Numbered from the stretch's first letter, positions 19,405 to 28,405 are shown. The stretch: DNA of 64,000 nucleotides from Aggregatilineales bacterium (GCA_030834905.1 JAUQWZ010000014.1:52551-116550), one strand, 5' to 3'. Notes: generated from the sequence alone by a model not told the origin. Numbers and translations: made by a program.

Positions 19405-21102
19405 TTACCTCGTCACAAGCTGGAATCTGCCGTTCACCCAGTTCATAACCGCAGATATGATCAGGCTGAAGACCAGATAGGTCAGCATGACGATGATGAT
19501 GCTCGTAACGCTTTGCCCGGACTGATTGCCGACCGTGTTCATCACCTGATAAACATCTGCGAATGAAATGGCGATGGCGAGACTGGAGTTCTTCGCCAGA
19601 TTGAGGAACTGATTGGTCAGCGGTGGGATGATCACGCGCAGCGCCTGCGGCAGCACGACCATCCGCAGCATTTGTGAATAACTCAGCCCCAGGGCGCGGG
19701 CGGCTTCAAGCTGCCCCTGCGGTACGGCGAGGATGCCCGCCCGTACAATTTCAGCGATGAACGCCGCCGTATAGATGATCAGCGCCAGCGTCAGCGCCAG
19801 GAATTCCGGCGTCAGCGTATACCCGCTGGCAAAGCGCAGCCCCTGCTGGCGCGGCAGCACAACTTCCACCGGCACCTGGCTGTAGAACAGCTCATCCTCA
19901 AGGCTGAGGAGATCCTGCTCGCGCGCTTCTTCCAATGGAACCGATACAGTTTGCCCGTCCTGCTGTACCAGAATCGACTCCGGCACCGGCTCGCTGGACA
20001 CGATCATCCAGCCCAGGATCGCCAGCGTCGCGACCACCGCCAGTGCCAGCGGCAGGCGGGCGTTCGGCTGTCCGGTTTGTTCCGTTTGCTTGCGCAGATA
20101 CAAAAACAGCATCAGCGCCAGCCCAATTCCGACGACGACATAGATGAACCATTCGGAGAAACGTGCCGTCGTCAGCAGTTCTGGAAACACCATGCCGCGG
20201 TTATTCAGAAAGAAGACCGGCTGAAGCTCCACCCGCAAGGCGCTGGTGGGCAGCACGCCAAAGTAAAACAGCAGCCCGCCGATTAACTGCCCTACGCCAA
20301 CGCCAGCGACGGTCAGCCGCAGCGCCGAGGGCAGGAACAGCGCCCCTACCAGCACCGCCGCGCTGATCGCCAGGTAAATCCACAATCGGCTGTCGGTCAT
20401 GCTTGCCGCGCCATACAGCGAGCCAAGCACGTCAGGGCGATTGAAATACAGCCAGAAGCAGACTTCAACCATCAGCATGAGCGCCAGCAGCCCCGCCTTC
20501 ACCGCCGAACGTACCTCAGGGCGATAGCTTCGGGTGGCGCGCCAGACGACCATGACAGCCAGCAGATAGACCAGATAGCGCACCGGAATCGGCATAATGC
20601 CTTCCGCCGGAAGCTGAAGGCTGTCGCGCATTGCCGGAAGCGACAGCACCACCACGAAGAACATGACGTATATCTGTACCAGCAGCGGCGTATTGCGCAG
20701 GATTTCCACGATAAAGCGGGTGATGTTACGCACCAGCCAGTTGGTGCTCAGGAGAAAGACGCCGCCCAGAATGCCGATCACAGTCGCCCCGACCAAACCC
20801 ACCGAGACGGTCATCAGCGTATTACGGACGCCAACCATGAACGCGGCATAATACGGATCATCGGGCGAATAATCGCCCGCCCCGCCGATCTCAAATCCGG
20901 CGCGATCCTGCAAAAACTGGAAATTGGGCGTGAGGTTGCGGGCGCTAAGCGAGGAGACGATGCTGTTCCAGGTCTGCGTGAGCACCAGCACCAGCAGCAC
21001 CAGAAAAACAAGCTGTCCTACCGCGCGCAAAAAACGAATGTCGCTGGTGAACCCAACGATCTGTTGAAGCAGATTTCTCGGTGATGACGGAGCGATCCTC
21101 AA
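19405..21102 (-). CDS. aapQ: Amino-acid ABC transporter permease (AapQ-like)
   Basis: Residues 90-160 (VSVGLVGATVIGILGGVFLL, FIVEILRNTPLLVQIYVMFF) and 440-565 (EAARALGLSYSQMLRMVVLP, NQFLNLAKNSSLAIAISFADV) are the two conserved halves of AapQ/BztB permeases. Between them lies a long section with extra helices and an acidic loop, making 565 residues against about 400 in Proteobacteria. Translation seems to start at TTG 21102; no strong ribosome site is visible. It is the second gene of the operon, 220 bases after the binding-protein gene. Confidence 0.9.
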   Translation of the reverse strand: MRIAPSSPRNLLQQIVGFTSDIRFLRAVGQLVFLVLLVLVLTQTWNSIVSSLSARNLTPNFQFLQDRAGFEIGGAGDYSPDDPYYAAFMVGVRNTLMTVSVGLVGATVIGILGGVFLLSTNWLVRNITRFIVEILRNTPLLVQIYVMFFVVVLSLPAMRDSLQLPAEGIMPIPVRYLVYLLAVMVVWRATRSYRPEVRSAVKAGLLALMLMVEVCFWLYFNRPDVLGSLYGAASMTDSRLWIYLAISAAVLVGALFLPSALRLTVAGVGVGQLIGGLLFYFGVLPTSALRVELQPVFFLNNRGMVFPELLTTARFSEWFIYVVVGIGLALMLFLYLRKQTEQTGQPNARLPLALAVVATLAILGWMIVSSEPVPESILVQQDGQTVSVPLEEAREQDLLSLEDELFYSQVPVEVVLPRQQGLRFASGYTLTPEFLALTLALIIYTAAFIAEIVRAGILAVPQGQLEAARALGLSYSQMLRMVVLPQALRVIIPPLTNQFLNLAKNSSLAIAISFADVYQVMNTVGNQSGQSVTSIIIVMLTYLVFSLIISAVMNWVNGRFQLVTR

Positions 21103-21224
21103 TGTATATGCTCCAAAGCGCAGTCATTTGTGCTGCAAAGATTATGTCGTATGAATAACATTCGATCAAAAAACCTGTAATTGTCTGGAAACGACGGTTG
21201 CGAATCCGTCCATTGAAAGTCAGA

Positions 21225-21308
21225 GGGGACACGACCGGGTCGTGTCCCACCGTTTGCTGCCGCTGCCCTATCCCCCTCTCCATTGCACACAGAGAGGGGA
21301 AACAGGGA
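21225..21308. repeat. REP palindrome and CCCCTCTCC hairpin between aapJ and aapQ
   Basis: GGGGACACGACC and GGTCGTGTCCC form a palindrome at 21225-21248. A second hairpin follows, CCCCCTCTCC against GAGAGGGG at about 21271-21300. The same two motif types appear near 28.2 kb and 34.4-34.6 kb. Placed behind the binding-protein gene, they may act as an mRNA barrier. Confidence 0.6.
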
Positions 21309-21322
21309 ATGAGGTTTGTTGG

Positions 21323-22372
21323 CTAACGGAACGGCGGCGCGTACATCAGACCGCCATTCGTCCACAGTCCGTTAACACCACGCTCCAGCCCGAAAATCGT
21401 GTCTGGACCGAGATTGCGGGCGAAGATTTCGCCGTAGTTGCCCACCTGGCTGATCACAGTCACCATGAAGTCGTTCGCCAGATTCAGCGACGAACCCAGA
21501 GTGGTATTGTTCTGACCCAGGAAAAGCTGGATGTTCGGGTCTTCGCTGGTCAGGAATTCGTCAACATTCTCGCTGGTGATGCCAAACTCTTCAGCCTGGA
21601 TCGTCCCCCACACTACCCAGCGCACGACATCGGCGAACTGCGGATCGTCCTGTGCCGACAGCGGACCCAGCGGTTCCTTGCTGATGACGAAATCGAGGAT
21701 TTGCAGCGCGCCCGGATCGGGTGCCACTGCCTGCTGTGAAACCAGACCGCTGACGTCGGTCGTAACCGCGTCGCAGCGACCTTCAAAGAAGGCAGGCATC
21801 ACGCCGGTGAAATCCTGGAACGTTTGCAGTTCGAAATCAAGACCACGGCTCTGCATCGCGGTGGTGATATTCAGTTCAGTCGTCGTTCCGGCGTTGGTGC
21901 AGATCGTGCCGCCTTCGAGGTCTTCGAGGGTGGCGATACCGGAGTCCGCCATCACCATCACGCCCTGACCATCATAGAAGGTCGTCGGCGCGAAAGTTGC
22001 GCCCCACTGCGTGTCACGGCTCAGCGTCCAGGTGGTATTGCGCGAAATCAGATCGACTTCGCCGGATGCCAGCGCAGGCTGGCGCTCGGCTGCCGTAATC
22101 GGGCGGAATTCAACCGCTTCGGCATCGCCCAGAATGGCGGCGGCAACGGCGCGGCAGAAGTCCACGTCAAAGCCTTCAAACTCGCCTGCGTCGTTCGGGA
22201 AGCCGAAACCGGGCAGAGTCTGGTTGACGCCGCAGATCAGGCTGCCGCGATCAAGAATGCGCTGAGTCACCGCGCCAGCTTCAGGGGCAGCAGGGGTTGC
22301 ATCCTGCGCCATGACCGCGACGACGCTCAATGCCATGAGAATACCAATGATCAACAGCGTGCGTTTTAACAT
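21323..22372 (-). CDS. aapJ: General amino-acid ABC transporter substrate-binding protein (AapJ-like)
   Basis: The 349-residue protein has a signal peptide (residues 1-22, ending VAVMA), a QDATPAAPEAGA linker and a family-3 solute-binding domain. RGSLICGVNQTLPGFGFPND, EGFDVDFCRAVAAAILGD and GEVDLISRNTTWTLSRD are the conserved AapJ/BztA stretches; the last holds the arginine that binds the amino-acid carboxylate. It heads the leftward aapJ-Q-M-hydrolase-P operon and has a good promoter upstream. Confidence 0.94.
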   Translation of the reverse strand: MLKRTLLIIGILMALSVVAVMAQDATPAAPEAGAVTQRILDRGSLICGVNQTLPGFGFPNDAGEFEGFDVDFCRAVAAAILGDAEAVEFRPITAAERQPALASGEVDLISRNTTWTLSRDTQWGATFAPTTFYDGQGVMVMADSGIATLEDLEGGTICTNAGTTTELNITTAMQSRGLDFELQTFQDFTGVMPAFFEGRCDAVTTDVSGLVSQQAVAPDPGALQILDFVISKEPLGPLSAQDDPQFADVVRWVVWGTIQAEEFGITSENVDEFLTSEDPNIQLFLGQNNTTLGSSLNLANDFMVTVISQVGNYGEIFARNLGPDTIFGLERGVNGLWTNGGLMYAPPFR

Positions 22373-22454
22373 AACAGCTCCTTAAATCATCTATACAATT
22401 GCAGCAACGGGTAATACATGAAGGGTGGACTGGATTGGTACTAGCTTATGCCCA

Positions 22455-22471
22455 CCTCACCTCAAGTGAGG
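22455..22471 (-). promoter_or_regulatory. Inverted repeat at the aapJ transcription start
   Basis: CCTCAC-CTCAA-GTGAGG is a perfect six-pair inverted repeat just downstream of the predicted -10 box. It could be an operator or the first hairpin of the mRNA. Confidence 0.4.
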
Positions 22472-22474
22472 CAG

Positions 22475-22502
22475 TTTATCGTGATAAGTATACATTTGTC
22501 AA
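22475..22502 (-). promoter_or_regulatory. Promoter of the aap operon
   Basis: On the minus strand TTGACA (22502-22497) is followed after 16 bases by GATAAA (22480-22475). This gives a leader of about 95 bases before aapJ. Confidence 0.55.
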
Positions 22503-22681
22503 ACAGCGGTTAAAACAAGAAATCGCGCCATGTTTTTGGTGAATCAGCCTCATGCGCCGGTTGGCGGTTAATGGACGCGGGCGCGGCGCTGAATTCACAA
22601 ATTATTCGGCTGGCAGTGCTTGACCTGCCTCCGCCTCTGAAGGAAAATATGAGTCAGTAGTCCGAGTAAAGGTTATTCATC

Positions 22682-23446
22682 ATGCCCACGCCGCAGCAGC
22701 TTTTTAATGAATATATGGATCTTCGCAGAAATGGCTTTGATGCGACCAGCGCCTTGCAGCATCTACGCGGAAGTATTGAACTGCTCCCGGCGAGCGAGCG
22801 CGCTGCCATCGTCAAACAGGTCAAAGTCTGGGAATCTCACCAGACTAATCCTGTGATCCCATCCCCGATTAAGCCGATCTCAATCGCCCCAAAAAACGCC
22901 GCTGCCGAACCGCGCCGAGCCGCGCCGCCCGCTGCCCCTAAACCCATCACCTGCCCTAACTGCGGCAAGACGAATGATAGCAAAGAGGTGATGTGTTATA
23001 GCTGCGGCTTCGTGCTTCAGGCGAATAACAGCGCCTTTTCCACCATGCCGCTGAACACTGCCGACAGCCCGGCGCGTGATGACAGCCATTTTGGCGCAGG
23101 AGCGACCCTGGTGCTGAGCCTGCGCGGAACCAACACCGCTTTTCGCATCCAGCCGCAGAAGCAGGATCACGAAACCATCATCGGGCGCAGTGATGGCAGC
23201 GCCATGCAGCCCGACATCGATCTGGTCGATCTGGGCGCGGGGCAGTTGGGTGTGTCGCGGCTGCACAGCGCCATTCAGTACAACGCCAAACACCACACCG
23301 TCTGCGTCTCCGACATGAACAGCGCTAACGGCTCTTTCGTCAACGGGCAGAAGCTGCACCCTCAGGAAGTGCGGGTGCTGCGCCACGGCGACGAGCTTCG
23401 TATCGGACGCATGGTGTTTCAGGTGCTGTTCCAGCAAAAAGCGTAA
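22682..23446 (+). CDS. Zinc-ribbon and FHA domain protein
   Basis: The 254-residue protein has a helical N-terminus, a Pro/Ala-rich linker, a zinc ribbon with C91, C94, C105 and C108 (CPNCGKTND...CYSCGF) and a C-terminal FHA domain. The FHA core residues are present: G168-R169-S170, S192-R193-L194-H195 and N213-SANGSFVNG. FHA domains bind phosphothreonine, so it probably reads a Ser/Thr kinase signal. No kinase gene is adjacent. It stands alone, convergent with xseB across a hairpin. Confidence 0.9.
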   Translation: MPTPQQLFNEYMDLRRNGFDATSALQHLRGSIELLPASERAAIVKQVKVWESHQTNPVIPSPIKPISIAPKNAAAEPRRAAPPAAPKPITCPNCGKTNDSKEVMCYSCGFVLQANNSAFSTMPLNTADSPARDDSHFGAGATLVLSLRGTNTAFRIQPQKQDHETIIGRSDGSAMQPDIDLVDLGAGQLGVSRLHSAIQYNAKHHTVCVSDMNSANGSFVNGQKLHPQEVRVLRHGDELRIGRMVFQVLFQQKA

Positions 23447-23465
23447 TTCGCTGCCGAACGACATT

Positions 23466-23499
23466 TATATCCCAAATTTTATCCCAAGTTTGGGATATA
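23466..23499. terminator. Hairpin between convergent FHA and xseB genes
   Basis: TATATCCCAAA and TTTGGGATATA form an eleven-pair stem with a loop that repeats TATCCCAA. There is no strong T run on either strand, but the place between two stops suggests a shared transcription end. Confidence 0.5.
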
Positions 23500-23550
23500 T
23501 GGGAAATTGTGCGATTCCAAAGTGTTGTGGATCGATCAAGATAACAAGCA

Positions 23551-23763
23551 TTACAGCGCATTAAGCTGACCGTCGTCGCCAAGCTGGCTGACCCGCAGTT
23601 CCGCCTTGTCCAGCAGCGCCTGGCAGTATTCCGCCAGCTTGCGCCCGCGCTCAAACAGGCTGACCGATTCATCCAGCGGCAGGCTGCCTTCGTCTAGCTG
23701 GCTGATGATGCGCTCAAGTTCGGCATATGCCGTCTCAAAAGAGAGTTCGTTTATATCGTTCAT
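23551..23763 (-). CDS. xseB: Exodeoxyribonuclease VII small subunit
   Basis: The 70-residue protein matches XseB over its length: LSFETAYAELERIISQLDEG, then LPLDESVSLFERGRKLAEYCQALLDKAE. It binds XseA to form the enzyme that degrades single-stranded DNA. Its start overlaps the last 29 bases of xseA, so translation is coupled. Confidence 0.95.
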   Translation of the reverse strand: MNDINELSFETAYAELERIISQLDEGSLPLDESVSLFERGRKLAEYCQALLDKAELRVSQLGDDGQLNAL

Positions 23764-24973
23764 GCGTGTCTTTATCCTCTATTCGCGCTTTCAGTTCGCC
23801 ATCGTGCAGCCGCACCGTGATGCCAACGCCGGGTTTGGGGGCGTCTTTGCCGGCGCTGGTAACGCGCTCGCCGGTTTCGCTCAGGCTCACAATCGCATAG
23901 CCGCGCTCTAAGATCGCCTGTGGGTTAGCGGCGTTCAGCGCCGACACCCGCGAGGACAGCCGTTCCCGCAGCAGCGCCAGCCTGCCGCGCTGAATGCTGA
24001 CCAGCCGCGTGTTCCAGTCGTCCAGCCGCTGGCGATACTGCCGCAGACCCGCTTCCGGCGATACCTGCCGCAGCGCCCACAGCTTATCGGACAGCCCAAC
24101 CTGCAATGCGCGGATGCGCGCCGCCATCACGCCCGTAAGGTCGCGCTCCAGCCGCCGCGCGTCGTCGCGCAGGTCATCAATGTTCGGCGTCATCAGCTCG
24201 GCTGCCGCCGACGGTGTCGGCGCGCGCAGGTCGGCGGCAAAGTCGGCAATCGTAAAGTCCGTCTCATGCCCCACGCCGCTGACCACCGGAATCCGGCTTT
24301 CGGCAATCGCCCGCGCCACCCGTTCGTCGTTGAACGCCCACAGGTCTTCGATGCTGCCGCCGCCGCGACACACCAGAATCACGTCTACCTGCGAGTGCTG
24401 GTTCAGCCGCTGAATCGCCCGCGCGATCTGCGGCGGCGCGGCTTCCCCCTGCACCAGACATTCCGACAGAATGACTTCGACCACCGGATAGCGGCGGCGC
24501 AGCACGTTCTGCACGTCCTGAAAGGCGGCGGCAGCTGGGGACGTGACCACGCCGATCTGTTTCGGGAATTCGGGGATCAGCCGTTTGCGCGCTTCGTCAA
24601 ACAGCCCTTCGGCATTCAGCCGGGCTTTCAATTCCTCAAACTGCTGGTATAAATCGCCGACGCCCAGCGGGCGAATGCGGTCAGCGTCGATTTGGTACTC
24701 GCCTCTGACGTCGTAGATCGTGACCTTGCCATGCACCAGCACCGCATCGCCATTCTGAGGAATGGTTACCTGCCGCGCAACGGTGCCGCGCCACATCACA
24801 CACTTAATCTGCGCTTTATTGTCTTTCAGCGTAAAATAGAGATGACCGGATGCGGCTTTCGACAGGTTCGAGACTTCGCCTTCGACCCATACATCCTGAA
24901 AGCGCTCGTTGGTATCGAACAGTTCGCGGATATACGTGGTAAGCTCGGCAACCGTACAGCTATCAACTAGCAT
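23735..24973 (-). CDS. xseA: Exodeoxyribonuclease VII large subunit
   Basis: XseA is the catalytic subunit of the ssDNA exonuclease. The 412-residue protein has the N-terminal OB fold (VWVEGEVSNLSKAASGHLYFTLKD), the catalytic core with GVVTSPAAAAFQDV, ILVCRGGGSIEDLWAFNDE and VSGVGHETDFTIADFAADLRAPTPSAAAEL, and a coiled-coil C-terminus with NPQAILERGYAIV. Length is normal. It is divergent from a small unknown gene at 25051. Confidence 0.96.
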   Translation of the reverse strand: MLVDSCTVAELTTYIRELFDTNERFQDVWVEGEVSNLSKAASGHLYFTLKDNKAQIKCVMWRGTVARQVTIPQNGDAVLVHGKVTIYDVRGEYQIDADRIRPLGVGDLYQQFEELKARLNAEGLFDEARKRLIPEFPKQIGVVTSPAAAAFQDVQNVLRRRYPVVEVILSECLVQGEAAPPQIARAIQRLNQHSQVDVILVCRGGGSIEDLWAFNDERVARAIAESRIPVVSGVGHETDFTIADFAADLRAPTPSAAAELMTPNIDDLRDDARRLERDLTGVMAARIRALQVGLSDKLWALRQVSPEAGLRQYRQRLDDWNTRLVSIQRGRLALLRERLSSRVSALNAANPQAILERGYAIVSLSETGERVTSAGKDAPKPGVGITVRLHDGELKARIEDKDTHERYKRTLF

Positions 24974-25050
24974 GAATTCACCTTTGGAAGACAGCGGTGT
25001 CGATTATACAATTATGCCTGCTCTTTATTCTAGCGTGAGGGACCTCATTC

Positions 25051-25359
25051 ATGGCGTATCTAAATCAGCAGGAGCGCGAAAAGCTCCTGAACGAACTCAA
25101 GGACATGAACTTCAACAAGGCGAAAAGCAAAGTGCGCAGCCTCGATCCAAAAGGACGGCTGGCATACGCTCGCAACGCGCAGAACACCGCCAACCGCCTC
25201 TACACCCGCATTGATCTGCCGAGCTTGGGCACGCGCGTAACGCTGGTCGAACAGGCGAATTACCGCCCGGTGGAAAGCGAAATGAATCCCGGCACGATGA
25301 GTCGCAGAACTGAACTGGTCGAAGTGATCGTCGAGCCAACGTCCGATAACAAATCATAG
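25051..25359 (+). CDS. Small conserved-looking hypothetical protein
   Basis: The family is not recognised. The 102-residue product has a basic helical N-terminus (LNQQEREKLLNELKDMNFNKAK, with RSLDPKGRLAYARNAQ) and a beta-rich acidic end. It has no signal or membrane segment. GAGGGACC precedes the ATG. It sits divergent from xseA and upstream of bioY in the same direction, with 61 bases between. Confidence 0.6.
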   Translation: MAYLNQQEREKLLNELKDMNFNKAKSKVRSLDPKGRLAYARNAQNTANRLYTRIDLPSLGTRVTLVEQANYRPVESEMNPGTMSRRTELVEVIVEPTSDNKS

Positions 25360-25420
25360 CTGCCGACTGCCAGCATCCTTATCGTACAGCAGTCGGCTGA
25401 AAGTCTATTCAGGAGCAAAC

Positions 25421-25978
25421 ATGCTACGCACGCTTCCTTATACACGCGATACACGGCTCACCTGGCGGTTGGTGGGCATCGCCGTGTTTACGCTCGTCAC
25501 GATTGTAGCCGCCCGTCTCAGCATTCCGATGGACCCGGTGCCGTTCACCCTTCAGCCGCTGGCAGTCCTGCTGGCAGGGCTGGTGTTGGGCGGGCGCGAC
25601 GGTGCCTTGAGCCAGCTTGCCTATGTCGCCCTCATCGCGGCGGGCTTGCCGGTGGATGCCAATATGCTTGGGCAGGCGGCGCTGTATGGACCAACCGGCG
25701 GCTATCTGCCCGGCTTCATCGCCGGAGCGTTCACGGCGGGCTGGCTGGCGGAACAAAGCGCCAATCGCATGTGGCAGCGGCTGCTGGCGGGCATCGCCGG
25801 CATCCTCGTCATCTATCTGATTGGGCTGCCGGTGCTGATGCTGGCGCGCGGGCTGCCCTTCGACAGCGCTTTTGCCTTCGGCGTCGCCCCATTCCTGCTG
25901 CCCGATCTCGCCAAGGCGCTGATTGCCGCCGGACTCACCGAAGGCGGGCGGGCGCTGCTGCTGAGGAAACGCAGTTAG
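25421..25978 (+). CDS. bioY: Biotin transporter BioY
   Basis: BioY is the substrate-binding membrane unit of biotin uptake, working alone or with an ECF module. The 185-residue protein has six helices. Signature stretches are MDPVPFTLQPLAVLLAGLVLG, with GGRDGALSQLAYVALIAAGLP, and YGPTGGYLPGFIAGAFTAGWLAE. No ecfAT or biotin synthesis gene is in the window, so the cell may rely on external biotin. CAGGAGC stands before the ATG. Confidence 0.95.
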   Translation: MLRTLPYTRDTRLTWRLVGIAVFTLVTIVAARLSIPMDPVPFTLQPLAVLLAGLVLGGRDGALSQLAYVALIAAGLPVDANMLGQAALYGPTGGYLPGFIAGAFTAGWLAEQSANRMWQRLLAGIAGILVIYLIGLPVLMLARGLPFDSAFAFGVAPFLLPDLAKALIAAGLTEGGRALLLRKRS

Positions 25979-26017
25979 CGTGGCGCGTCGGCATACCGCA
26001 TTGGCGCGATGGGCTTT

Positions 26018-26043
26018 GGGGGCGCGTGTCGGCGCGCCCCTAC
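26018..26043. repeat. REP-family palindrome
   Basis: GGGGGCGCG and CGCGCCCCTAC form a short inverted repeat between bioY and the next gene. It matches the GTAGGGGCG arm seen at 30381 and 44757. Confidence 0.65.
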
Positions 26044-26059
26044 ACGGCATTTGCCTGCC

Positions 26060-26533
26060 ATGATGAACTACGCCATCCACCTCTACGCGCCCAAAACCGG
26101 GCAGCTTACGCCCTCGATGATCGAATGGCTCTACCAGCATGGACAGAGCCGCGATCAACCGGAACTGTACTGGCCCGTCCGCAGGATCAACACGCTGGCG
26201 CTGGCGCGGGTGCTGATCGCCTTTGACCGCACCCTGATTCCGGTACAGGGTGAAGGGCGCGACGTCACGCTTGAGTACCCGATGACCGAACTCGGGCTTA
26301 GCCTCTACATCCACGAGCGCGGCGTCATCATCAGCTTTCCGTTCATGGGCAGTATGCTGGCGCAGATCGTCCTGCGCATCTGCTATACCTACATCCGCTT
26401 CCTGTTCGACAAAGCGGGCTTCTGGAGCTTTGACCCGCAGTTAAACATCCTGTCCTATGCCGACGACTTCCGTTCGATTGACGAAACGGTTGAACTTATG
26501 GAAGCCTGGCTGCCCCGGCTGCTGAATTCATAG
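26060..26533 (+). CDS. Hypothetical protein, about 157 residues
   Basis: The family is not recognised. The product reads MMNYAIHLYAPKTGQLTPS, with a mixed alpha/beta look, one moderately hydrophobic stretch (ERGVIISFPFMGSMLAQIVL) and an aromatic C-terminal half. ATGs at 26060 and 26063 are both possible; a longer frame from 26009 crosses a REP palindrome and is unlikely. It ends six bases inside the convergent gene at 26528. Confidence 0.55.
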   Translation: MMNYAIHLYAPKTGQLTPSMIEWLYQHGQSRDQPELYWPVRRINTLALARVLIAFDRTLIPVQGEGRDVTLEYPMTELGLSLYIHERGVIISFPFMGSMLAQIVLRICYTYIRFLFDKAGFWSFDPQLNILSYADDFRSIDETVELMEAWLPRLLNS

Positions 26534-26935
26534 CCCTTCATTTACCGCATACGTCAGGCGATAGATCCCGCCGTCGCGCGTGAACTGAACGCTGATTTTG
26601 CCTCTGCCGCTGTCCGTTTCGGAGATCGGCGTCTCGCCCAGCAGATCGTCGCTGGTGAGCGAATCGCTGTCCCATAACTGCGCCATCACCTGACCCGCCA
26701 GCCCCGGAAACACCATTGGCTCCTGCTCGACATCCACCCAGCCGTCGCGCGTCAGCACCCGACCGGCGGCAAAATCCACCTGACTGCACCGATTCGCCGC
26801 CGCCAGCGTGCGGCTCATCCGGTATTCCCCCGCCGACCACACCTGACGACCATCAAGCGTCAGATAGGTTTCGTCGCCATCCAGTTCCTGCGGCTGCATA
26901 CATTCCAGCGCCAGCAGTTGCAAACTGTAAGCCAT
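26528..26935 (-). CDS. Hypothetical protein with C2-like C-terminal part
   Basis: The 135-residue product has no signal peptide. The stretch VMAQLWDSDSLTSDDLLGE resembles the Asp-rich calcium loop of C2 domains (WDxDxxxxDDxxG). The start at 26935 is supported by AAGGAG seven bases upstream; an earlier start at 26965 lacks this. The last codons overlap the convergent gene by six bases. Role unknown; similar small beta-sandwich proteins are found with eukaryote-like stress proteins. Confidence 0.6.
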   Translation of the reverse strand: MAYSLQLLALECMQPQELDGDETYLTLDGRQVWSAGEYRMSRTLAAANRCSQVDFAAGRVLTRDGWVDVEQEPMVFPGLAGQVMAQLWDSDSLTSDDLLGETPISETDSGRGKISVQFTRDGGIYRLTYAVNEGL

Positions 26936-27097
26936 GTCACTCTCCTTGTACAAACATCGCTGCAAGTGTACTTCAGGTTCGCCGGTCAGATCGAAGCACC
27001 TGCGCGGCGGGCTGAGTCAGACTGGCTTATCAGGCGCTCATCGACACCCTCTGTATTTTGAGGTACAATTAATTATGTAATGTTCAAAGGAGCGTGT

Positions 27098-28189
27098 ATG
27101 ATTTCCCTTGACGATATCAAGCAAATGCTTGCCGAAACAGGCGAGAACACCCTCACTCTGTATCTGAATGTGGATAACGCGCTGGAGGAAAATCAGGCTG
27201 TTCAACCCGCCTGGAAGATCTGGCTCAAAGATACGCTGCGCCGCCTGGCTGAAGAGAACAGCGCCCAGGGGAGCGACGCAAAGGTGACCTGGAACCGCAT
27301 TCACCAGCGCCTCGAAGAATATCTACAGGGCTATACGCCCAACAGCCGGGGGCTGGCGCTGTTTGCCGGTCCCGACTTCCTGCGCCCCATCGAACTGCCG
27401 CTGAACATGGAGAATCAGGCGTTCTTTGGCAAGGCAGCGGTCACGCCGCTGCTGTGGGAACTGGACGAACACGAGCCGTATCTCATTGCGCTGGTTGACC
27501 AGGAAAAGACCCGGATGTTCCTCACCCATCTGGGCAGCATCGGCTTTGAAGACTCAGTCGAACTGGACATCGACGACTACGACTGGGCGGAACGCACCAC
27601 CATGCACGGACCGGGTCCCGGCATTGACAACGCGGCGGTTCACGGCGGCACCGGCAAGGACGATTTTCAGAAGATGATCGGCGAGTTCGTCAGCCGCTTT
27701 TACCGCCAGAGCGCCGGGCGCATCGGTAAAGTAGCCGAGCAGCATGGCGTGCGCCGCATTATCCTCGGCGGCGTCGAAGAGTCGGCACGCGCGGTCGAAG
27801 GCTACCTTGCCGAGCCGACCAAAAAGCTGGTGATCGATATCGTGCCCATCCCGCTGCGCTCGTCGCCCGCGCAAATCCAGGAGATCGCGCTGGAACGGGC
27901 GCGGGCATACGAACGCGCCGCCGAAGTCGATCTCGTCAATCAGGTGATCGATTTCGCAAAGTCGGGCGGGCGCGGCGCGCTCGGCGCTAAAGCCGTCATG
28001 GAAGCACTGGAGATGCGGCGTGTCGAACTGCTGATCATGCCCTGGCCCATGGACGACGCCAGCCTCGCCGCCGAGCTTCCGCTGCGCGCCTTCGCCAGCG
28101 GCGGCAGCGTCGAACTCGTCCACGGAGAAGCCGCCGACCGGCTCAAACAGGAAGGCGGGCTTGCCGCGCGTCTGTACTATGTCCTGTAG
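27098..28189 (+). CDS. Vms1/eRF1-like protein (bacterial baeRF family)
   Basis: The 363-residue product begins MISLDDIKQML and has the layout of the bacterial archaeo-eukaryotic release-factor group: an N-terminal domain with TLYLNVDN, a middle domain with AGPDFLRPIELPL and a C-terminal L7Ae-like part (RVELLIMPWPMDD). Family members are linked to rescue of stalled ribosomes. The GGQ loop of true release factors is not seen; GPGPGIDNAAVHGG at about 175-190 may take its place. AAAGGAG at 27086 fixes the start at 27098. It stands alone. Confidence 0.7.
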   Translation: MISLDDIKQMLAETGENTLTLYLNVDNALEENQAVQPAWKIWLKDTLRRLAEENSAQGSDAKVTWNRIHQRLEEYLQGYTPNSRGLALFAGPDFLRPIELPLNMENQAFFGKAAVTPLLWELDEHEPYLIALVDQEKTRMFLTHLGSIGFEDSVELDIDDYDWAERTTMHGPGPGIDNAAVHGGTGKDDFQKMIGEFVSRFYRQSAGRIGKVAEQHGVRRIILGGVEESARAVEGYLAEPTKKLVIDIVPIPLRSSPAQIQEIALERARAYERAAEVDLVNQVIDFAKSGGRGALGAKAVMEALEMRRVELLIMPWPMDDASLAAELPLRAFASGGSVELVHGEAADRLKQEGGLAARLYYVL

Positions 28190-28264
28190 CACACTTCCCG
28201 CTTAACTCGCCCTCTCCTGTGTGGATAGAGAGGGGGACAACAGTTTTGACAAATGACCGTCTTT

Positions 28265-28297
28265 CGTAGGGACGCGACACAATGTCGTGTCCCTACG
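28265..28297. repeat. REP-family palindrome
   Basis: CGTAGGGACGCGACA is followed by TGTCGTGTCCCTACG, an imperfect 33-base palindrome of the GTAGGGACACG type. It is preceded at 28211-28236 by a CCCTCTC/GAGAGGG hairpin. Confidence 0.75.
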
Positions 28298-28333
28298 CCA
28301 TAACCACATTTCATTTATAACGAATTGCCTTAA

Positions 28334-28361
28334 TTGACATTGAAATTAAAATTGTTATTAT
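28334..28361 (+). promoter_or_regulatory. Promoter of the GlsB-like gene
   Basis: TTGACA (28334-28339), 16 bases, TATTAT (28356-28361), in a locally AT-rich stretch. It is the strongest promoter match in the window. Confidence 0.7.
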
Positions 28362-28405
28362 ATGGGTAGCGAAGTCTCATACCACCATGACGGAGGAACT
28401 ACAGA

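Noticed and set aside
28265..28297. REP palindromes taken as terminators
   Set aside because: Most have no T run, several lie inside genes, and they share sequence far beyond what stem pairing needs.
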